From contig NC_017527.1 of NCBI RefSeq assembly GCF_000235565.1, positions 2,294,001 through 2,358,000 on the forward strand: a stretch of DNA of 64,000 nt. The letters run 5' to 3'. Every line of letters begins with the position of its first letter. The first letter of the stretch is position 1. Shown here in pieces: positions 24,446 to 32,457 of the stretch. The notes below the pieces were generated by a model. The model saw nothing but the letters and a program-made list of their open reading frames with translations, searched no databases and had not been told where the DNA came from. The translations under genes and the position numbers were made by a program. This DNA comes from Methanothrix harundinacea 6Ac (GTDB taxonomy: Archaea > Halobacteriota > Methanosarcinia > Methanotrichales > Methanotrichaceae).

Positions 24446-25003
24446 ATGCAGATCGCAAGCCTTGAAGAGATCGAGAGGATACTCCTCCGACTCCCAGAGA
24501 TCGTTGACCGCCTGGATTCGAAGGACCCGAGATTCTCAGATCTGGTGAAGAGCTGGCTACAGGATCTGGAGAGGGCGTTCGCTGAGAACCGGCTCTTCCA
24601 AGCTGCAGAGGTGGCGGCCCTGAGGGCGATGGTCATCTCCGCCGAGAGGGGGGTGATCTGCCCAGGGATGGAATTTTCGGGCCCGAAGACGCCCCGCAAA
24701 GTCAGAGAGGCGGTAGCCGCCGATTCTTTGAAGAGGGCTGAGGGGATCGCCGCCGACGCCATCCGAGGAGATTCGGCGCGGATCGCCGAGGGGGAGAGGC
24801 TGGCCCGGCAGCTGGTAGCTATAGCGGAGCAGAAGGGGATCATTAAGAGGTTCTCCGCCGAAGAGGACCACACCACCATGTTGACCGGGATCTGGTCCGA
24901 GATCTCCCTGGATCCAGATCTGATGGCTGGAGCCACCGCCCTGAAGGGGCTGGTGGGATTTCGAGACGCCCTCATCCTCGTCGACAGGGCGCTTCCCCTT
25001 TGA
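24446..25003 (+). CDS. Hypothetical helical protein, third gene of the DUF2589 cluster
   Basis: This 185-residue, almost entirely helical cytoplasmic protein is not recognised. It has an N-terminal E-E-I-E-R-I-L-L-R-L-P-E-I helix, a D-P-R-F segment, then Ala/Arg/Glu-rich helices with a C-P-G-M turn near residue 72. Spacing of 12 bases from the previous gene and a GGCGGGATGAG context suggest joint translation. No homologous function can be named. Its conservation with the other two genes would decide whether this is a fixed module. Confidence 0.65.
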   Translation: MQIASLEEIERILLRLPEIVDRLDSKDPRFSDLVKSWLQDLERAFAENRLFQAAEVAALRAMVISAERGVICPGMEFSGPKTPRKVREAVAADSLKRAEGIAADAIRGDSARIAEGERLARQLVAIAEQKGIIKRFSAEEDHTTMLTGIWSEISLDPDLMAGATALKGLVGFRDALILVDRALPL

Positions 25004-25092
25004 ATAGGTTGTAAGATTCCCGTCCTGATGATGGCGACCAGAAAAAGTATTTATCATCAGTCCGGCGAAATAGGGTGGCGAGGTGAAATGGT

Positions 25093-25698
25093 TTGCAGAA
25101 GAGTCTCCTTCTCCTCGGCCTGCTATTCTTCACCGCCGCCCTGGCCAGCGGCCAAACGTGCTACGAGCCCTCGCAGGAGTCCGAAGGCCTCGACGATCCC
25201 GTCGACGGCTCGGAGGGGATCAGCCTCTCCGACCTCGGCGAGCTCCTCCTATTCGAGAGCAGAGCTTACGGCTTCGCCGTCGCCTACCCCTCCGCCTGGA
25301 CCGCCGAAGAGGCGGACCCCAACGACCTCGGGATCGTGGCGGGCTTCCTCCCCCCGGGGGAGAACCTGATCGACCCCGACAACTACGTCACCGTCCAGAT
25401 CGAGGATCTCCCCGGGGGGACTAACCTTCCCGAGTACACCGAGGCGGTCCTGGCCAACCTGAGAAGCTCTTACGACGACTTCGAGGTTCTGGCCGAGGGG
25501 GAGATGAAGATCTCCGAGGAGCCGGCCACCGTCATCGGCTACGGGGCGACCGTTGAAGGGACGGCGTACCAGGTCCTCCTAGCCTACACCATAAAGGAGG
25601 ATAGGGCATACGTCATAACTTACCGCGCTCTGGCGGAGAGGTACTCCGAGTTCGAGGACGACGCAAAACGGATGATCAACTCCTTCAGCCTGAGTTGA
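25093..25698 (+). CDS. Secreted PsbP-like protein
   Basis: This 201-residue protein begins at TTG (25093, behind GGCGAGGTGAAA) with a typical signal peptide, M-Q-K-S-L then a hydrophobic run ending A-L-A-S-G-Q. An acidic linker leads to a compact domain with Y-G-F-A-V-A-Y-P-S-A-W at about 59-69 and a final F-E-D-D-A-K-R-M-I-N-S-F-S-L helix, the hallmark of PsbP/DUF1795-like folds that occur in exported archaeal and bacterial proteins. It is monocistronic. Role unknown. Confidence 0.75.
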   Translation: MQKSLLLLGLLFFTAALASGQTCYEPSQESEGLDDPVDGSEGISLSDLGELLLFESRAYGFAVAYPSAWTAEEADPNDLGIVAGFLPPGENLIDPDNYVTVQIEDLPGGTNLPEYTEAVLANLRSSYDDFEVLAEGEMKISEEPATVIGYGATVEGTAYQVLLAYTIKEDRAYVITYRALAERYSEFEDDAKRMINSFSLS

Positions 25699-25777
25699 GG
25701 GACCATCGGGCCCCTCTCCCCCATTTTTTGTCGGCATTTTAATGAAGAAGGATCCGCTCCTGATTAAAAGCACCACG

Positions 25778-26107
25778 TCACCTTATCATCAGGTTTCCTA
25801 GCCCCACCAGGAAGAGGGCGAGCATCAGCCACCCCAGGATCCCCTCGAAGATCACCAGGTACCTGTACCTCCCGCGGGCCCGGTACTCGGCCGGCGCCTG
25901 GGCGATGAAGACGAGGGAGCTGAAGTAGATCGCCTCCCCGAGACCCGGGGGCTCCGGGCCCGCGGAGCCTGCGGCTGCGGCCGCCTCCATTGGCGAGGCC
26001 TCTTTTGCCCCGCCCGCGCTGGAGGGCTTTGACACACCCCCCTCCGGCTGGAGGAGGCCGCCGGTACGGCGGTCCGAAGGAGGGGCAAATCGCAGGCCGT
26101 CGATCAT
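25778..26107 (-). CDS. Small membrane protein, degenerate ion-channel-like pore
   Basis: This 109-residue protein has a hydrophilic Pro/Ala/Gly-rich N terminus (about 1-55) followed by a pore-helix-like segment (E-A-I-Y-F-S-S-L-V-F-I) and a membrane helix (I-F-E-G-I-L-G-W-L-M-L-A-L-F-L-V-G-L). This is the order seen after the filter of two-helix K+ channels (Y-F-S-x-x-T-x-x-x-G-Y-G-D then E-x-x-x-G). The filter G-Y-G-D is absent: A-Q-A-P-A-E-Y stands in its place. It may be a decayed or non-conducting relative. Its ATG overlaps the protease stop as ATGA, so the two genes are translated together. Confidence 0.55.
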   Translation of the reverse strand: MIDGLRFAPPSDRRTGGLLQPEGGVSKPSSAGGAKEASPMEAAAAAGSAGPEPPGLGEAIYFSSLVFIAQAPAEYRARGRYRYLVIFEGILGWLMLALFLVGLGNLMIR

Positions 26108-27315
26108 CCCCTCTGGGCCATGCTCGAGTACTCCGCAGCGTACTGGTTATTCGGGTCGAGGGCGAGGATGGCGTCAAACTCCCCCCTCGCCTCCGGGCGG
26201 CTCCCGTTCCAGTAGAGCTCAAAGCCCCTCTCGAAGTGCTGGGTCACCTCGCTCGGGGTGGTGTCGATGTTCAGCTCCGATATGAAGCTCTTGGCTACGT
26301 TTATCGGGATCAGGAAGTTGTATCCCTGAACGTCGAGCCATTCCCCAGAGACGAGGGTCCTGCCCGAGCCGAAGGTGGCGATCCCGATCACCTCGCCTTC
26401 AGCGTTGAAAGCAGGGCCTCCGCTGTTTCCGTGGTAGATGGCGGCGTCGGTCTGGAAGACCTCTGACTTGTCAGGCAGCCTCTTTTCAGCGCTTATGATC
26501 CCCGAGGTGACCGAGGGGACGTATTCGGTCTCCGGGGAGAGGAACGCGTTCTGCCAAGAGGTGGTAACCCCCGGATACCCGATCACCACGACCTTGTCGC
26601 CCACCTCGACGTCCTTTGAGTTCCCCAGGGTTGCCGTCGGCAGATCATTGGAGGTCTCGATCTTTATGATCGCCAGGTCCTTTCCAGACCTGTACTTGTA
26701 GTCGCCGTAGGAATACCACACCTCCTGGGGGCTGATCTTCCTGATCTCGGCGGGGTAGCCCACTGGCGACCGATCCAGGATGCTGGGGGCTCCGAAGTAT
26801 ACCATGATCTCCCGTTTGTAGTCGAGATCGTATTCCGCGAGGAACAAATTATATAGCCACTGAAGATCTTCCTCGGTAACAGGATATGGGTCCTTACCGT
26901 TGGCGATATAGGTCGGCGGGAACTCTCTCGCCGCCCACTCCAGGGCCTGGCGTGCGAACTCCGCCTTCAGCTCCTCTTCCGTCTCCTGGACGACGTGGGC
27001 GTTGGTGACGATGTAGCCGTCAGAGTTCACCACAAACCCTGACCCGGAATAGCCGACATAAAACTGGGGGATCTGTACCTCCAATTCGGACACCTCATCG
27101 TCTCCCTTAAAAAGAAAGACCGAATGTTTTCCGTCATCATTCAAGAGGTAACCGTTGTATTCTGTGGTTATCATCACCACGGATGGCCTTCCCAGATAGC
27201 TCACCCGATTTTCGACGGTGATCTCATCGCTTGCAAAGGCGGCGGATATTATCGACCCGACAAATAATATCGAATATACGACCTTCAACGAGACTTCGAT
27301 TCTTTCGGACGCCAT
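26104..27315 (-). CDS. Exported HtrA/trypsin-like serine protease
   Basis: This 403-residue protease has a signal or anchor helix at about residues 9-28, then a chymotrypsin fold with His in I-V-T-N-A-H-V-V, Asp in K-D-L-A-I-I-K-I-E and Ser in Y-H-G-N-S-G-G-P-A-F. A large insert of about 90 residues rich in Tyr/Glu lies between His and Asp. The C-terminal 60 residues look like a TPR hairpin (F-E-R-G-F-E-L-Y-W-N; A-L-D-P-N-N-Q-Y-A); no PDZ domain is seen. It is co-translated with the small channel-like protein downstream, which suggests a membrane-associated quality-control pair. Confidence 0.88.
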   Translation of the reverse strand: MASERIEVSLKVVYSILFVGSIISAAFASDEITVENRVSYLGRPSVVMITTEYNGYLLNDDGKHSVFLFKGDDEVSELEVQIPQFYVGYSGSGFVVNSDGYIVTNAHVVQETEEELKAEFARQALEWAAREFPPTYIANGKDPYPVTEEDLQWLYNLFLAEYDLDYKREIMVYFGAPSILDRSPVGYPAEIRKISPQEVWYSYGDYKYRSGKDLAIIKIETSNDLPTATLGNSKDVEVGDKVVVIGYPGVTTSWQNAFLSPETEYVPSVTSGIISAEKRLPDKSEVFQTDAAIYHGNSGGPAFNAEGEVIGIATFGSGRTLVSGEWLDVQGYNFLIPINVAKSFISELNIDTTPSEVTQHFERGFELYWNGSRPEARGEFDAILALDPNNQYAAEYSSMAQRG

Positions 27316-27463
27316 GATCGACCCTCTTATCCGAGAGAGACCTCCAAGGTCTTTAATTTTTCCGGCCGAAGATCAGGGCGCCAAGATTTCTATGGCTGAA
27401 GAGATCCCAGAGGTTACTGAGGTTACAAAATCCCGGAGCTTCGGCGGGATCTGGATCATAAAA

Positions 27464-27470
27464 TTTATAA
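27464..27470 (+). promoter_or_regulatory. TATA box of the secreted 496-residue protein gene
   Basis: TTTATAA within AAAATTTATAAGTATC. Initiation is expected near 27490-27495, which would place the true start of translation upstream of the first in-frame start codon at 27560. Confidence 0.5.
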
Positions 27471-27559
27471 GTATCAAGAGGGTATTTTTATGTGAGGTAT
27501 AATAGTTTGTCTCGTATAAAATTCATAATATACTGTGGGTCGCCCTTTTTTCTCTGATT

Positions 27560-29050
27560 TTGACGGTCGGCATCGGAGCTTCAGAAGATGCATATTCTGG
27601 CAGCACCTCGACGGCTGATGAAATGGCCAAAGATAACTCGGAAGGCGACATCAGCGCCCTCCGATCTGCGTTGGAAGAGGATGGGTTTATCGTACAGGAA
27701 GGGGTCTTGAGCTACTTCGACATCATCGGCCTGTATAATAAAGGCCTCATCCAGAGCTGCTTCGGGAATAACCCCGCCACTCCCTACGTGGCGTTCTGGT
27801 TGCCTGCGGGGCCGGGACAGACGGGAAGAAGCCTCCTCAAAACTCCTGGAGGGCTGGCGGTGGACTGGCACCTCCGACAGGACGAAGCGGTGGTTTACAT
27901 CGGCAAAACCCCTCCGGAGTGCAGCTACTTCAGCTATCGAAGCTACGTATTTGACAAGTTCTATCCCAACGAGGGCGTATATAAGCGGATCTTCGGAGAT
28001 CTCGGCGATGCGCTGAACCTGAGGACGATAAAGACGGAAGGGACGCCGGATGGCACCGACGGCGATCCGTTCGACGAGACCACCCTCATCATATCAACCG
28101 CCGACGGGGGCATCGATGAACGCGTAAGAGAGGCGGCTTTATTGGCGGGGTATTCTCCGTCCATCATGAACACCGACGTGATCCCCTCGTCCATATTGAA
28201 TATGGGCCTTGAAAACCGGTCAGATACCTTCGCCTTCGTCATCCGGGTGAACTTCTTCAAAGACGAGGTTGCAGGCGAAGCGTACGTAAACGATCCTCCG
28301 GGCACCGTCCTTCGAATAACTCCCGCAGAGCCAGCAACGCTGGACCCCTACAAAGTGCCCGATCTGAGGGTCCGTGGCAGCGGGAACGCCAGCGAGCTGG
28401 ATCTGACGCCGAACCTCAACGATCTGAGACGGGCCATCCTCGAAAGGTATGGCGACTTGGAGGCGACAGAGCTTGAAACCCATGTCTGGCTTTACAACCC
28501 ACCCCAGGGATACGACGGCATCCAGAGAGGTGCGAACGTCTTCGGCCCCAATCGAGATACGTTCTATCTCAATTCCACCTCCTTCACCCTCGGCGACGAT
28601 CCCGACGAGTTCCTGATAGTCTACGGCGTCAACCACGCGGCGACGGGGAAGGCCACCTATTCGAACTTCGCCCTCTACGGCGCGGACATCCTGAACGGCG
28701 TCGGCTGCGTCAACAACCAGGACCTTTCGGGCACCGCGAAAGAATACATGCCGGAGAACCCCGACGCAGATCTCCTATACGTCTGGAAGGTGGCTCGCAA
28801 CTGCAGCGGAGATCCTCACTGCCTGGAGATACCGTGGGGCGTCAAGGCCTATGGGATCGAGCTTGATCAGCCGGCATATGTGGGGTTCAGAGGGTATCTG
28901 GAGCAGAATATGGCGGTGAGTTCCAGCTACGACGAGATCCTCTACGACTCGAGGAGTTTATACATGGCTGAAGTAGTTGTTATGGCGGTGAGTTCCAGCT
29001 ACGACGAGATCCTCTATGACAGGGTGATCAAGTTCAGCCCGACAAAATAG
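27560..29050 (+). CDS. Large secreted protein of unknown function, N terminus uncertain
   Basis: A 496-codon frame from TTG 27560. The same frame is open back to 27506 and there encodes a strong signal-like stretch (Y-K-I-H-N-I-L-W-V-A-L-F-S-L-I-L-T-V-G-I-G-A split by the TTG), yet has no ATG, GTG or TTG, so the annotated start probably cuts the signal peptide. The mature protein is acidic, rich in Asp/Tyr, with no recognised domain; the stretch P-G-T-V-L-R-I-T-P and several N-x-S/T sites fit an exported protein. The C-terminal region contains a 13-residue duplication (M-A-V-S-S-S-Y-D-E-I-L-Y-D). Confidence 0.7.
   Translation: MTVGIGASEDAYSGSTSTADEMAKDNSEGDISALRSALEEDGFIVQEGVLSYFDIIGLYNKGLIQSCFGNNPATPYVAFWLPAGPGQTGRSLLKTPGGLAVDWHLRQDEAVVYIGKTPPECSYFSYRSYVFDKFYPNEGVYKRIFGDLGDALNLRTIKTEGTPDGTDGDPFDETTLIISTADGGIDERVREAALLAGYSPSIMNTDVIPSSILNMGLENRSDTFAFVIRVNFFKDEVAGEAYVNDPPGTVLRITPAEPATLDPYKVPDLRVRGSGNASELDLTPNLNDLRRAILERYGDLEATELETHVWLYNPPQGYDGIQRGANVFGPNRDTFYLNSTSFTLGDDPDEFLIVYGVNHAATGKATYSNFALYGADILNGVGCVNNQDLSGTAKEYMPENPDADLLYVWKVARNCSGDPHCLEIPWGVKAYGIELDQPAYVGFRGYLEQNMAVSSSYDEILYDSRSLYMAEVVVMAVSSSYDEILYDRVIKFSPTK
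28909..28948 (+). repeat. Direct repeat, copy 1, in the secreted protein gene
   Basis: Forty bases repeated 72 bases downstream (28981-29020) with a single silent difference; the frame is kept, so it duplicates 13 residues. Confidence 0.85.
28981..29020 (+). repeat. Direct repeat, copy 2, in the secreted protein gene
   Basis: Second copy of the 40-base repeat at 28909-28948; one base differs (TAC to TAT, silent). Confidence 0.85.
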
Positions 29051-29174
29051 GCACCTTATAAATGCCTTCTAAATGGCGGGGCGTTCAAAAGACGCCCTAT
29101 CCCCATTCTTTCTAAACCAGGAGCTTCAGAGGTTCAAAGCCAGGGAGATGATTTTAGTCGCCGAGGCGACCCTT

Positions 29175-29357
29175 CTAAACCGGCTCCAAAAACGCCTTCT
29201 GGCTGGTGATGTTGACCTCGAAGATCCGGCCTTTTGCCTCTTTCGTCCTGCCCAGGATGTCCTCCATCAGGACCTTGTCACCTCTGGTGACGAGGACGAC
29301 GACCCCCTCCATCAGGCTCTCCTTCTCGCCCTTCATGTAAACGGACAGCTCGCACAT
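29175..29357 (-). CDS. CooT-family nickel-binding protein
   Basis: A 60-residue protein with the CooT signature: M-C-E-L-S-V-Y at the start, L-M-E-G-V-V-V-L, D-K-V-L-M-E-D-I-L-G and a final F-E-V-N-I-T-S-Q-K-A-F-L. In CooT the N-terminal Cys2 region binds Ni(II) and may deliver nickel to CO dehydrogenase, which acetate-using methanogens need in quantity. It is preceded by GAGGGG and by an AT-rich TATA-like stretch (about 29389-29400). It stands alone between a convergent gene and tRNA-Arg. Confidence 0.8.
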   Translation of the reverse strand: MCELSVYMKGEKESLMEGVVVLVTRGDKVLMEDILGRTKEAKGRIFEVNITSQKAFLEPV

Positions 29358-29408
29358 TTTTAATCCCCTCGAAAAATCCCGGTTGTTTTCTAAAATTTAA
29401 GTAGCAGG

Positions 29409-29483
29409 CGGACCCGGTGGGATTCGAACCCACGACCCCCGGGTTAGAAGCCCGGTGCTATATCCTGGCTAAGCCACGGGCCC
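29409..29483 (-). tRNA. tRNA-Arg (anticodon TCT)
   Basis: On the minus strand the acceptor GGGCCCG pairs with CGGGTCC (29416-29410), with discriminator G. The anticodon arm is CCGGG-CTTCTAA-CCCGG and the T arm GTGGG-TTCGAAT-CCCAC. No intron or encoded CCA. It begins 16 bases after the prefoldin gene with no TATA box of its own visible, so it may be cut from the 3' end of the superoperon transcript. Confidence 0.94.
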
Positions 29484-29499
29484 GCTACTCCGTCGAAGT

Positions 29500-29862
29500 T
29501 CAGGCCGCCTCGGGGAGCTTCTGCCCCAGGGACGCCTTCAGCTGATCCTGGAGCTGAGTGAAGCGCTTCTGGATCCGCTCCTCCTGCTTTCCGAGGGTCT
29601 TGAGCCGGAGGTCGAGGACCTCCTTCTTCTCCTGGTACTCCTCGATAAGCTTCGTCCGATCGGCCTTGAAGAGCACCTCGCCGACGCTCTTATAAATAAC
29701 AGCGCCCTCGGGGCTCGCCTCCAGCTCCTTGACCGCGGACTCCGTCTCCCTTATCATCATCTCTATCTGGCTCTTCTGGCCCAGCAGCGCCTGAGCCTGC
29801 TGCTGAAGCTGCTGAAGCTGTGCTATCTGGTTCTGTACCTGGGGTGGCAATTCGGTGCTCAT
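29500..29862 (-). CDS. pfdB: Prefoldin beta subunit
   Basis: This 120-residue subunit of the archaeal hexameric prefoldin captures unfolded proteins and passes them to the thermosome. Two coiled-coil helices flank a beta hairpin (A-V-I-Y-K-S-V-G-E-V-L-F-K); the N-terminal coil contains Q-Q-L-Q-Q-Q-A-Q-A-L. The ATG at 29862 overlaps the Pcc1 stop as ATGA, which fixes the start although the frame is open further upstream. Last protein gene of the superoperon. Confidence 0.95.
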   Translation of the reverse strand: MSTELPPQVQNQIAQLQQLQQQAQALLGQKSQIEMMIRETESAVKELEASPEGAVIYKSVGEVLFKADRTKLIEEYQEKKEVLDLRLKTLGKQEERIQKRFTQLQDQLKASLGQKLPEAA

Positions 29863-30086
29863 ACCTTCACCATCTTGATTGCTATATCGACCAGCCTGAT
29901 CCACGTGTTCAGGGCAGCCCTGAGGGATACCAGGTCCTCGCTCTCCACCTTCAGGAGGACCGCCCCCTCCACCGCCTCGATCCGGACGTGGCTCCTCTGG
30001 ATCTGATCCTCCGCCTCGGGGGCGAGGGCGGCGGCGACAGCCTCGGGATCCTCGACCTCGAAGGCGATCTCCGCGCTGCCCCTCAT
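29859..30086 (-). CDS. pcc1: KEOPS complex subunit Pcc1
   Basis: This 75-residue protein is the dimerisation subunit of KEOPS, which adds threonylcarbamoyl to A37 of tRNAs. It has the small KH-like pattern I-A-F-E-V-E-D-P-E-A-V-A-A-A-L-x-P-E, then L-L-K-V-E-S-E-D-L-V-S-L-R-A-A-L-N-T-W-I-R-L. Position between the Brix and prefoldin genes is the usual one in euryarchaea. It overlaps both neighbours by four bases. Confidence 0.9.
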   Translation of the reverse strand: MRGSAEIAFEVEDPEAVAAALAPEAEDQIQRSHVRIEAVEGAVLLKVESEDLVSLRAALNTWIRLVDIAIKMVKV

Positions 30087-30493
30087 ATCTCCAACCTGAG
30101 GATCAGATCCCCGTCGTCGACGAGATCGATCGTCCCGTCTTGGACCCGGACGAGCCGCCCCTCGGAGGCCGTGGGCGAGAGGTCGAGGCCGAAGAACTCC
30201 GCCACCTCGGCGGCGGCCTTCCCCGATCCGACCACCGCGGCCCTCTTCCTCGTCAGCCTCTTCGCCCCGCCCTCCTGGACGGCCGAGAAGCGGAGGATCC
30301 GCTCCTCCCCGCCCGACCTCCGGGCGAGGCCCGCGGGGCCTCCGGACCCTTCGACCACCACCATCCAGACCTCGTCGCCGTCCTCGAGGCCGCTCTTCCC
30401 CCGGGTCATGTACCGAGCGCCGAAATAGTTCGCTAGAACCCGGCCGAACCTCCTCGCCCGGGGCGAGGGCCTCCTGGAGGTGGTGAACCTCAT
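30083..30493 (-). CDS. Brix-domain ribosome biogenesis protein
   Basis: This 136-residue archaeal short Brix (Imp4-like) protein is predicted to act in rRNA processing. It opens [16 protein letters not shown] and has the G-K-S-G-L-E-D strand-turn. The open frame continues to 30619, but that part is rpoP read out of frame. The ATG at 30493 overlaps the rpoP stop as ATGA and gives the correct N terminus. Confidence 0.88.
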   Translation of the reverse strand: MRFTTSRRPSPRARRFGRVLANYFGARYMTRGKSGLEDGDEVWMVVVEGSGGPAGLARRSGGEERILRFSAVQEGGAKRLTRKRAAVVGSGKAAAEVAEFFGLDLSPTASEGRLVRVQDGTIDLVDDGDLILRLEI

Positions 30494-30630
30494 CAGACCG
30501 CTTTCATCCTCTTGACGGTCGTCGGCCTCTCCTTCATGAGGATCCGATGGCCGCAGTAGGGACACCTGATGCCGCTGTACTCGTAGTCTACCTCCACGGT
30601 CTTCTTGCATCTGGTGCACCTGTAGGCCAA
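30493..30630 (-). CDS. rpoP: DNA-directed RNA polymerase subunit P (Rpb12)
   Basis: A 45-residue zinc-ribbon subunit of RNA polymerase. It starts at TTG 30630, one base after the rpl37ae stop, and reads [10 protein letters not shown] ... [11 protein letters not shown]. Zinc ligands are Cys5, Cys8, Cys24 and Cys27, as expected. The stop overlaps the Brix ATG. It is short enough to be missed by ORF cut-offs, but gene order rpl37ae-rpoP-brix-pcc1-pfdB is standard. Confidence 0.92.
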   Translation of the reverse strand: MAYRCTRCKKTVEVDYEYSGIRCPYCGHRILMKERPTTVKRMKAV

Positions 30631-30631
30631 C

Positions 30632-30913
30632 TTATTCAGCCTCCACAGCCCTCTTGACGGACCGGGCCACAGACTGGCCGACGGAGGTCACGGGTATGTA
30701 GGTTCCGCCGGCGAAGGTGTGGCCGCATTTGGTACACCTCCAGATCCCGGTCCCCTCTCTCCTCACCCGGATCCGGCCGCAGACGGGACAGTCGTACTTC
30801 CTCGTGCTCCGCTCCTCGATGTCCGCGACCAGCTTTCGGATCTTCCTTCCGTACCGAGGCCCAAACCTTCCGGCGGACCTGGTCTTCCTTCCCTTCTTGA
30901 ACTTCTTGACCAT
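30632..30913 (-). CDS. rpl37ae: Large ribosomal subunit protein eL43 (L37Ae)
   Basis: This 93-residue ribosomal protein has a zinc ribbon C-P-V-C ... C-T-K-C-G between basic termini ([12 protein letters not shown] and A-R-S-V-K-R-A). The G-R-F-G-P-R-Y-G segment is characteristic. It is followed after one base by rpoP and lies 3 bases after rrp42. Confidence 0.97.
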   Translation of the reverse strand: MVKKFKKGRKTRSAGRFGPRYGRKIRKLVADIEERSTRKYDCPVCGRIRVRREGTGIWRCTKCGHTFAGGTYIPVTSVGQSVARSVKRAVEAE

Positions 30914-30916
30914 GAT

Positions 30917-31696
30917 TTATACTTCCAGAAACTTCTCCCGGATCTCCTTAGCCCGCTCACATGCTATATCAACGATGCGGTAGATCTTATCCTGGCTGAG
31001 GAATCCGGGGCCGCTCTTCTGCATCCCGCAGACCGATCCATCGGCGGTGGTGATCACCGTCAGCTTCGTGTCCGCCACCGACTCCTCGTCGGTGTCGGGA
31101 TCAAAGATAATGGCGTCGCCGAACTCGACGGCCGTGGTGGCCACGGGGACGTCCCTCACCGGCAGCGGGTAGTCCTCCCCGAGGCCGTACTGGGCCGCGG
31201 GTACCGTCGCCGTCATCAGGGCGGCGATCGCGCCGAGGCTCGAGGCGTCCATCAGGTTTCCGCAGTCGTCGAGGACGTGGACGTCGATGAAGACTATCCA
31301 GACCTTCTCCCCCGGGGCGATGCAGAGGGAGGGGAGGTCTATCGCCCCCGACTCCCGGACGCCCCGATCGACGACCCGGGCGAGCTCGATCCCCACCTCG
31401 TTGGGGGGGCCGGGCTCGAAGTTCGGGGAGGCTAGAGGCACCAGCTCCGCGTTGGTGATGATAACCCCCTTGTTGGGGGTGTCCGCGAAGGGCTCCCCCG
31501 GCTGGATCTTGACCCCCACCAGAACCCGGGTCTTTCCGAGCCTGACGTCAGCGCTGCCGTCGGCCTTCCTGATCGTCCCCGTCTGGAGGGTGATCTCCCG
31601 GTACTCGTCGAAGGCCCTCCCGTCGGCCCTCTCCCCCTTTAAGACCAGGTGGTAGAGGTAGTCCTTCCGAATCTCCGCCATTACAACGTCGCTCAT
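30917..31696 (-). CDS. rrp42: Exosome complex protein Rrp42
   Basis: This 259-residue RNase PH-fold subunit is the inactive partner in the archaeal exosome hexamer. Evidence: [33 protein letters not shown] and [10 protein letters not shown]. The phosphate-binding arginines of Rrp41 are not conserved, as usual. Its ATG overlaps the rrp41 stop by four bases, so the two subunits are made in equal amounts. Confidence 0.97.
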   Translation of the reverse strand: MSDVVMAEIRKDYLYHLVLKGERADGRAFDEYREITLQTGTIRKADGSADVRLGKTRVLVGVKIQPGEPFADTPNKGVIITNAELVPLASPNFEPGPPNEVGIELARVVDRGVRESGAIDLPSLCIAPGEKVWIVFIDVHVLDDCGNLMDASSLGAIAALMTATVPAAQYGLGEDYPLPVRDVPVATTAVEFGDAIIFDPDTDEESVADTKLTVITTADGSVCGMQKSGPGFLSQDKIYRIVDIACERAKEIREKFLEV

Positions 31697-32457
31697 GCCT
31701 CTTCCTCCGCCTCGGCCGCCTCGCAGCTCTCCGGAGCGGCGATGGAGCTGTACCTATCGACGAGGACCCGCCTCTGGACCTCGTATATCTGCTGGCACCC
31801 CACCTTCGCCAGCTCCAGGGCCCGCCGGAACTCGTCCCTCGAGAGCCGCCCGTCCATCTGGAGGAGGGTGATCTCCCCCCCGGGGGTCATGGCTATGGGG
31901 ACGTCCGCCTCCCCGAAGTTGTCCTCGGCCTTCATCGGATCGAGGACGATCTCGCCGTCGACCTTCCCGGCGGCGCAGGAGGATATCAGCCCCTTCATCG
32001 GGATCCCGGCGTCCGCCAGGGCGACGGAGGCCGCGTTGATCCCGGCGGTCCTGGTCCCGGCGTCCGCCTGGAGGACCTCGACGAAGATGTCCACCACGGA
32101 CCGGGGGAAGTAGGAGGTGAGGATCACCGACGCCAGGGCCTCCCGGCTGACCTTCGATACCTCGTAGCTCCGCCGGTCGGGGCCGGGCCTCTTCCTCTCC
32201 TCGACGGAGAAGGAGGCCATGTTGTACCTGTACCGGACTATCGCCCGGGTGACCTCCTGGAGATGGCGGGGGTGGACCTCCCGGGGGCCGTAGACGGCCG
32301 CTATCACTTTGTTGTCCCCCATCTCGATGTAGCAAGAGCCGTCGGCCCTCTCCAGGACGCCCACCTCTATCTTGATGGGGCGGAGCTCGTCGGGCCGCCT
32401 CCCGTCGAGCCTCAATCCATCTTTGAAGAATGATAACTTCTCATCCATGCCGATCAA
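31693..32457 (-). CDS. rrp41: Exosome complex exonuclease Rrp41
   Basis: This 254-residue RNase PH-fold subunit carries the phosphorolytic 3'-5' exonuclease site. Visible: [28 protein letters not shown], and [12 protein letters not shown] with the phosphate-binding arginine, followed by the acidic metal site near D-V-P-I-A-M. Four-base overlaps with rrp4 and rrp42. Confidence 0.97.
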   Translation of the reverse strand: MIGMDEKLSFFKDGLRLDGRRPDELRPIKIEVGVLERADGSCYIEMGDNKVIAAVYGPREVHPRHLQEVTRAIVRYRYNMASFSVEERKRPGPDRRSYEVSKVSREALASVILTSYFPRSVVDIFVEVLQADAGTRTAGINAASVALADAGIPMKGLISSCAAGKVDGEIVLDPMKAEDNFGEADVPIAMTPGGEITLLQMDGRLSRDEFRRALELAKVGCQQIYEVQRRVLVDRYSSIAAPESCEAAEAEEEA

